Assembly: GCA_035472475.1 (NCBI GenBank)
Contig: DATIPA010000244.1
Coordinates: forward strand, 1 to 17,319
DNA from: JAFAXD01 sp035472475
GTDB lineage: Bacteria > Pseudomonadota > Alphaproteobacteria > Rhizobiales > Xanthobacteraceae
Direction of reading: 5' to 3'
DNA: 17,319 nt
This document shows, one piece after another, positions 14,707 to 17,319 of this stretch. The notes below the pieces were generated by a model, which was given only the letters and a program-made list of their open reading frames with translations, had not been told where the DNA came from and did no database searches. Positions within the stretch are counted from its first letter, which is position 1, and each line of letters begins with the position of its first letter. A program made the translations under genes and the position numbers.

Positions 14707-14715
14707 TGTGGATCA
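14707..14715 (-). promoter_or_regulatory. DnaA box of the Caulobacter 'G-box' type
   Basis: TGTGGATCA is the complement of TGATCCACA, which I recall as the Caulobacter origin G-box; it differs from the E. coli consensus at one base. It lies next to the AT-rich segment, as expected for the box nearest an unwinding element. Confidence 0.55.
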
Positions 14716-14729
14716 GGCGGGACAAAGAG

Positions 14730-14757
14730 TTGTGAGTCAAATTCAGTCGCCAATAAC
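14730..14757 (+). promoter_or_regulatory. hemE: Candidate hemE promoter inside the origin region
   Basis: TTGTGA (14730-14735) and AATAAC (14752-14757) are separated by 16 bases, each matching four of six bases of the housekeeping -35 and -10 hexamers. The predicted start of transcription is about 40 bases before the hemE ATG. In Caulobacter a hemE promoter also lies within the origin, so the location is plausible. The match is weak. Confidence 0.3.
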
Positions 14758-14803
14758 TACAGCAATCTAAGATTCAAAAGATTTATTGAAAGTAGACCAG
14801 AGA

Positions 14804-15838
14804 ATGACAGGCCTTCACAAATCGCCGGTGCTCGAGGTGCTAGCGGGGCGTCGACAGACGATTGCACCGGTTTGGATGATGCGTCAGGCTGGGCGCTATC
14901 TTCCCGAGTACCGGGAGACGCGCCAGCGGGCCGGCAGCTTCCTGAAGCTGTGCTTGACGCCGGAACTGGCTGCTGAGGTAACGCTGCAGCCTATTCGTCG
15001 CTTCAACTTTGACGCCGCGATCATATTCGCGGATATCCTGCTGGTGCCCTACGCCCTTGGTCAGACGCTGACGTTTACCGAGGGCGAAGGGCCACGCCTC
15101 TCACCGCGGATCGATCGCGCTGAGCTCGGGCGGCTGCGCAACGCAGTCGATCGCAGCGTAATGGAGCCAGTATTCGAAACAGTTCGTCTCGTGCGCGGTA
15201 CACTTGACCCGCAGATTGCGCTGCTCGGCTTTTGCGGAGCGCCGTGGACGGTTGCGACCTACATGGTGGCTGGTTGTGGGAGCCCCGATCAAGCGGCTGC
15301 TAAGCTCTTGGCTTACCGGGATGCCACGACGTTCGCGCAACTGATCGATCGCCTGGTGGCGGCCTCGACCGATTATTTGGTTGAGCAAATTTCAGCTGGA
15401 GCGCAGGCGGTACAGATTTTCGACACCTGGAGCGGCGCGTTGTCGCCGGAAGAGTTTGAACGTTGGTGCATTGATCCCGTTGTTCGCATAGTCACCGAGG
15501 TGCGACGACGAATCCCCGAGGCGAAGATCATCGGCTTCCCACGCGGCGCTGGCACATTGCTTCGGCGTTATGTTGACCGCGTACCGGTCAACGCGATCAG
15601 TCTCGATTGGACGGTCGCTGGCGACTACGCGCGCGACATTCAGTCGCATCGCCCCGTGCAAGGCAATCTGGACCCTCACGCTTTGCGCGCAGGCGGGGAC
15701 GCACTCCTGCGCGCCATCGACACGACGCTCGACACGTTCTCCGGCGGCCCTTTCATCTTCAACCTCGGCCACGGCATCTTGTCTGATACGCCGATCGCCC
15801 ATGTTGAGCAGATGCTCGCGCGCGTTCGAGGTCACTGA
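14804..15838 (+). CDS. hemE: Uroporphyrinogen decarboxylase
   Basis: 344 residues, near the usual 350. It removes the four acetate carboxyls of uroporphyrinogen III to give coproporphyrinogen III in haem synthesis. Catalytic and substrate-binding motifs are visible: the N-terminal PVWMMRQAGRYLPEYRE (about 22-38), IIFADILLVPYALG with the key Asp, LLGFCGAPWTVATYMVAG, IFDTWSGALSPEEFERWC, IGFPRGAG, and VQGNLDPHALRAG and FNLGHGILSDTPIAHV at the end. I chose ATG 14804 (MTGLHKSP); a TTG at 14786 would add six residues from the AT-rich origin segment. It is the first gene right of the proposed origin, and its TGA overlaps the hemJ ATG by one base. Confidence 0.97.
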   Translation: MTGLHKSPVLEVLAGRRQTIAPVWMMRQAGRYLPEYRETRQRAGSFLKLCLTPELAAEVTLQPIRRFNFDAAIIFADILLVPYALGQTLTFTEGEGPRLSPRIDRAELGRLRNAVDRSVMEPVFETVRLVRGTLDPQIALLGFCGAPWTVATYMVAGCGSPDQAAAKLLAYRDATTFAQLIDRLVAASTDYLVEQISAGAQAVQIFDTWSGALSPEEFERWCIDPVVRIVTEVRRRIPEAKIIGFPRGAGTLLRRYVDRVPVNAISLDWTVAGDYARDIQSHRPVQGNLDPHALRAGGDALLRAIDTTLDTFSGGPFIFNLGHGILSDTPIAHVEQMLARVRGH

Positions 15839-16260
15839 TGTATGACTGGATCAAAGCCTTTCACGTCATTGCGGTGATCGCCTGGATGGCGGGCATGCTC
15901 TATCTGCCGCGGCTGTTCGTCTATCACTGCGCAGCAGAACCAGGCAGCGTACAGTCCGAGACGTTCAAGCTGATGGAAGGTCGGCTGCTCAAGGCCATCA
16001 TCAATCCGGCCATGATCGCCACCTGGATGCTCGGGCTTTGGCTCGCCTGGTATGCGGAATGGTACCGAAGCGGCTGGCTCCAGGTGAAATTCCTGCTCGT
16101 GATTGTACTCTCCGCCCTGCATGGAATGATGGTGCGATGGGTGGGCGATTTTGCTCACGACCGCAATCGCCATTCGCAGCGATTTTATCGCATAATCAAT
16201 GAAGTACCGACCGTCTTCATGATTGCGATCGTGATCCTGGTGGTGGTGAAGCCGTTCTAG
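15838..16260 (+). CDS. hemJ: HemJ-type protoporphyrinogen IX oxidase (UPF0093)
   Basis: 140 residues with four predicted membrane segments: about 6-22 (AFHVIAVIAWMAGMLYLP), 56-72 (NPAMIATWMLGLWLAWY), 80-98 (WLQVKFLLVIVLSALHGMMV) and 121-137 (VFMIAIVILVVVKP). HemJ oxidises protoporphyrinogen IX to protoporphyrin IX at the inner membrane and replaces HemY/HemG in many alphaproteobacteria. The conserved His10 in KAFHVIAVIAWMAG and the LKF-type Lys in QVKFLL are present; the His is a proposed haem ligand. The TGATG junction with hemE implies coupled translation of two haem-pathway steps. Confidence 0.93.
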   Translation: MYDWIKAFHVIAVIAWMAGMLYLPRLFVYHCAAEPGSVQSETFKLMEGRLLKAIINPAMIATWMLGLWLAWYAEWYRSGWLQVKFLLVIVLSALHGMMVRWVGDFAHDRNRHSQRFYRIINEVPTVFMIAIVILVVVKPF

Positions 16261-16290
16261 CCCGAGGCTATGACGGAGGCGCGGTTGGCG

Positions 16291-16425
16291 ATGCCGGTGC
16301 GTGAGCCTGAATCTGCGGATCACCTCGTCATCAACTGGATTTGCGGGCGATGCTCTTGCGCCCGTTGCAGTCTTTTCCTATGTTGTTGCCATCTCCCGAA
16401 CGTAGGCAGACGCCTCCGAGTTTAG
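16291..16425 (+). CDS. Possible cysteine-rich leader peptide upstream of rho
   Basis: 44 residues from ATG 16291 to TAG 16423-16425; GGAGG at 16275-16279 lies eleven bases before the ATG. An in-frame ATG at 16270 would add seven residues but has a poor ribosome site. The middle is unusual: WICGRCSCARCSLFLCCCH has seven cysteines, including a CCC run. I recognise no family. The stop codon overlaps the first arm of the rho-leader hairpin (16424-16429). It may be a regulatory upstream ORF, a cysteine- or metal-sensing leader, or merely chance in GC-rich DNA. If the promoter at 16356-16384 is the only one for rho, the frame is not on that transcript. Confidence 0.3.
   Translation: MPVREPESADHLVINWICGRCSCARCSLFLCCCHLPNVGRRLRV
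16356..16384 (+). promoter_or_regulatory. rho: Candidate rho promoter
   Basis: TTGCGC (16356-16361) and TATGTT (16379-16384) are separated by 17 bases. The -35 keeps the TTG core and the -10 matches four of six positions. A transcript from here would begin near 16391 and carry the hairpin region but not the small ORF start. Confidence 0.3.
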
Positions 16426-16488
16426 GTCCGTGGAGGACCTGCTTCGGGCCCGGACCTCCCGGCCAGCGCTGGTCTTGCCAAGGTCTCC
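16424..16488 (+). promoter_or_regulatory. Mutually exclusive hairpins in the rho leader
   Basis: AGGTCC (16424-16429) can pair perfectly with GGACCT at 16435-16440 (five-base loop) or with a second GGACCT at 16452-16457. GGAGGACCT (16432-16440) can in turn pair with AGGTCTCC (16481-16488) with one bulged base. CCAGCGCTGG (16463-16472) is a perfect palindrome in between. The pairings compete, as in attenuators and other RNA switches, but no U-run follows, so this is not a standard intrinsic terminator. Confidence 0.4.
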
Positions 16489-16569
16489 TGCCCTGAACCT
16501 ACCACTCCCTCCTTTGCCAGCGCCTCTCGACCTGAGCGCTTGGCGCATTTCCAACCAGGACTAACCCGC

Positions 16570-17319
16570 ATGCGGGAAATGAAACTCCAGGACCTCAAGT
16601 CCAAATCTCCGACCGAACTGCTCGGCTTTGCCGAAGAGCACGAGGTCGAGAATGCCTCCACGATGCGCAAGCAGGAGCTGATGTTCGCGATTCTCAAGCA
16701 GCTTGCCCAAAACGAAATCGACATTATCGGCGAAGGCGTTGTCGAAGTTCTCCAGGACGGCTTCGGCTTTCTACGCGCTCCCGAGGCGAATTACCTGCCC
16801 GGACCCGACGACATCTACGTCTCGCCCTCGCAGATTCGGCGCTTCGGCCTGCGCACCGGCGACACCATCGAAGGCGAGATCAGGAGCCCGAAGGAAGGCG
16901 AACGCTATTTCGCGCTTCTAAAGGTCAATACGATCAACTTCGAAGACCCCGAAAAGGCCCGCCACAAGATCAACTTCGACAACCTCACCCCGCTCTATCC
17001 CGATGAGCGGCTGCGCATGGAGCACGAGGATCCCACCAGGAAGGACCTTTCGCCCCGGGTCATCGACATCGTCTCCCCGATCGGCAAGGGCCAGCGCGCG
17101 CTGATCGTGTCGCCGCCACGCACCGGCAAGACGGTGCTGCTGCAGAACATCGCCCATGCGATTACCGCCAATCACCCCGAATGCTACCTGATCGTGCTGC
17201 TGATCGACGAGCGGCCGGAAGAAGTCACGGACATGCAGCGCTCGGTCAAGGGCGAGGTGATCTCCTCGACCTTCGACGAACCGGCGGTCCGCCACGTCCA
17301 GGTGGCGGAGATGGTGATC
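16570..17319 (+). CDS. rho: Transcription termination factor Rho, N-terminal 250 residues (runs off the window)
   Basis: Rho is a hexameric RNA helicase that ends transcription at Rho-dependent sites. The visible 250 residues include the N-terminal helical domain (MREMKLQDLKSKSPTELLGF), the primary RNA-binding cold-shock-like domain with RNP1 DGFGFLR (63-69), a YVSPSQIRRFGLRTGD block, the connector, the Walker A PPRTGKT (182-188) and a Walker B region LIVLLIDERPEEVTDM. The frame is open at base 17319; about 170 residues, with the Q- and R-loops that move RNA, lie beyond. ATG 16570 gives the N-terminus typical of Rhizobiales Rho; ATG 16579 is an alternative. In related genomes mnmE, mnmG, rsmG and parAB follow. 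Confidence 0.97.
   Translation, partial: MREMKLQDLKSKSPTELLGFAEEHEVENASTMRKQELMFAILKQLAQNEIDIIGEGVVEVLQDGFGFLRAPEANYLPGPDDIYVSPSQIRRFGLRTGDTIEGEIRSPKEGERYFALLKVNTINFEDPEKARHKINFDNLTPLYPDERLRMEHEDPTRKDLSPRVIDIVSPIGKGQRALIVSPPRTGKTVLLQNIAHAITANHPECYLIVLLIDERPEEVTDMQRSVKGEVISSTFDEPAVRHVQVAEMVI

Larger units (their letters stand above)
14443..14803. other. Probable chromosomal replication origin (oriC), PPSR-hemE intergenic region
   Basis: These 361 bases lie between divergent PPSR (RP001 homologue) and hemE, the position of the origin in Caulobacter and other alphaproteobacteria. By eye I find six DnaA-box-like nonamers (consensus TTATCCACA): two with one mismatch (14547-14555, 14707-14715) and four with two (14469-14477, 14528-14536, 14571-14579, 14696-14704). 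A stretch of 54 bases at 14737-14790 is about 70% AT by hand count, against a very GC-rich background, and suits an unwinding element. No perfect box and no clear CtrA site (TTAA-N7-TTAA) is seen. No protein-coding frame in the gap looks real. Confidence 0.75.
16261..16569 (+). promoter_or_regulatory. Long rho leader region
   Basis: The 309 bases between hemJ and rho hold no conserved protein gene. The first part contains a small cysteine-rich frame, the middle a possible promoter, and the rest several overlapping inverted repeats. AGGA at 16557-16560 lies nine bases before the rho ATG. A long leader is expected where Rho controls its own synthesis, as it does in E. coli; a similar control here is inference. 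Confidence 0.5.

Noticed and set aside
14443..14803. CtrA-binding sites in the proposed origin
   Set aside because: I looked for TTAA-N7-TTAA and close variants on both strands and found none, so CtrA control of this origin is not claimed.
1..17319. A mobile element, defence system, CRISPR array or biosynthetic cluster
   Set aside because: Every sizeable stretch is explained by conserved housekeeping genes. No transposase, integrase, nuclease-toxin pair, tRNA-flanked insertion or regularly spaced repeat is visible.

Overview
This window is chromosomal DNA from a GC-rich alphaproteobacterium, most likely of the order Hyphomicrobiales (Rhizobiales) and near the Bradyrhizobiaceae/Xanthobacteraceae. 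The evidence is gene order: hisB-DUF2628-hisH-hisA-hisF-hisE-coaA, hslVU, the smr-mltA-tim44 block, secB, dnaQ-coaE-maf-PPSR, and hemE-hemJ-rho. The HslV, Rho and HemJ proteins also look like those of this order. It is core chromosome. I see no insertion sequence, prophage, CRISPR array, tRNA or rRNA.

Layout, left to right. (1) Bases 2-163 are the C-terminal end of a ComM/YifB-type Mg-chelatase-like gene, followed by an OlsB-like GNAT acyltransferase (337-1272, +). (2) A minus-strand operon follows from 6054 down to 1281: hisB, a DUF2628 membrane protein, hisH, hisA, hisF, hisE and coaA. It supplies middle steps of histidine synthesis and the first step of CoA synthesis. Two related palindromic repeat copies start exactly at the stop codons of hisF and hisE. 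(3) hslV and hslU (6225-8091, +) encode the two-part HslUV protease and diverge from hisB. (4) A minus-strand block holds tim44-like, mltA and smr genes (10775 down to 8107). (5) A 352-base gap without a gene precedes secB (+), which runs tail-to-tail into the minus-strand group PPSR-maf-coaE-dnaQ. (6) The 361-base gap between PPSR and hemE has the features of the chromosomal replication origin: degenerate DnaA boxes, an AT-rich flank, and the hemE/RP001-type neighbourhood in which alphaproteobacterial origins lie. (7) hemE and hemJ (one-base overlap) encode two late steps of haem synthesis. A 309-base leader then precedes rho, which runs off the right end.

The genes flanking the proposed origin point away from it on both sides (PPSR, maf, coaE and dnaQ to the left; hemE, hemJ and rho to the right), so they would be read with the replication fork. 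The observations most worth following are the putative oriC, the rho leader (a cysteine-rich small ORF ending inside a set of mutually exclusive hairpins), the repeat pair that provides his-operon stop codons, the HslV propeptide, and the absence of aroE and fxsA from their usual places.
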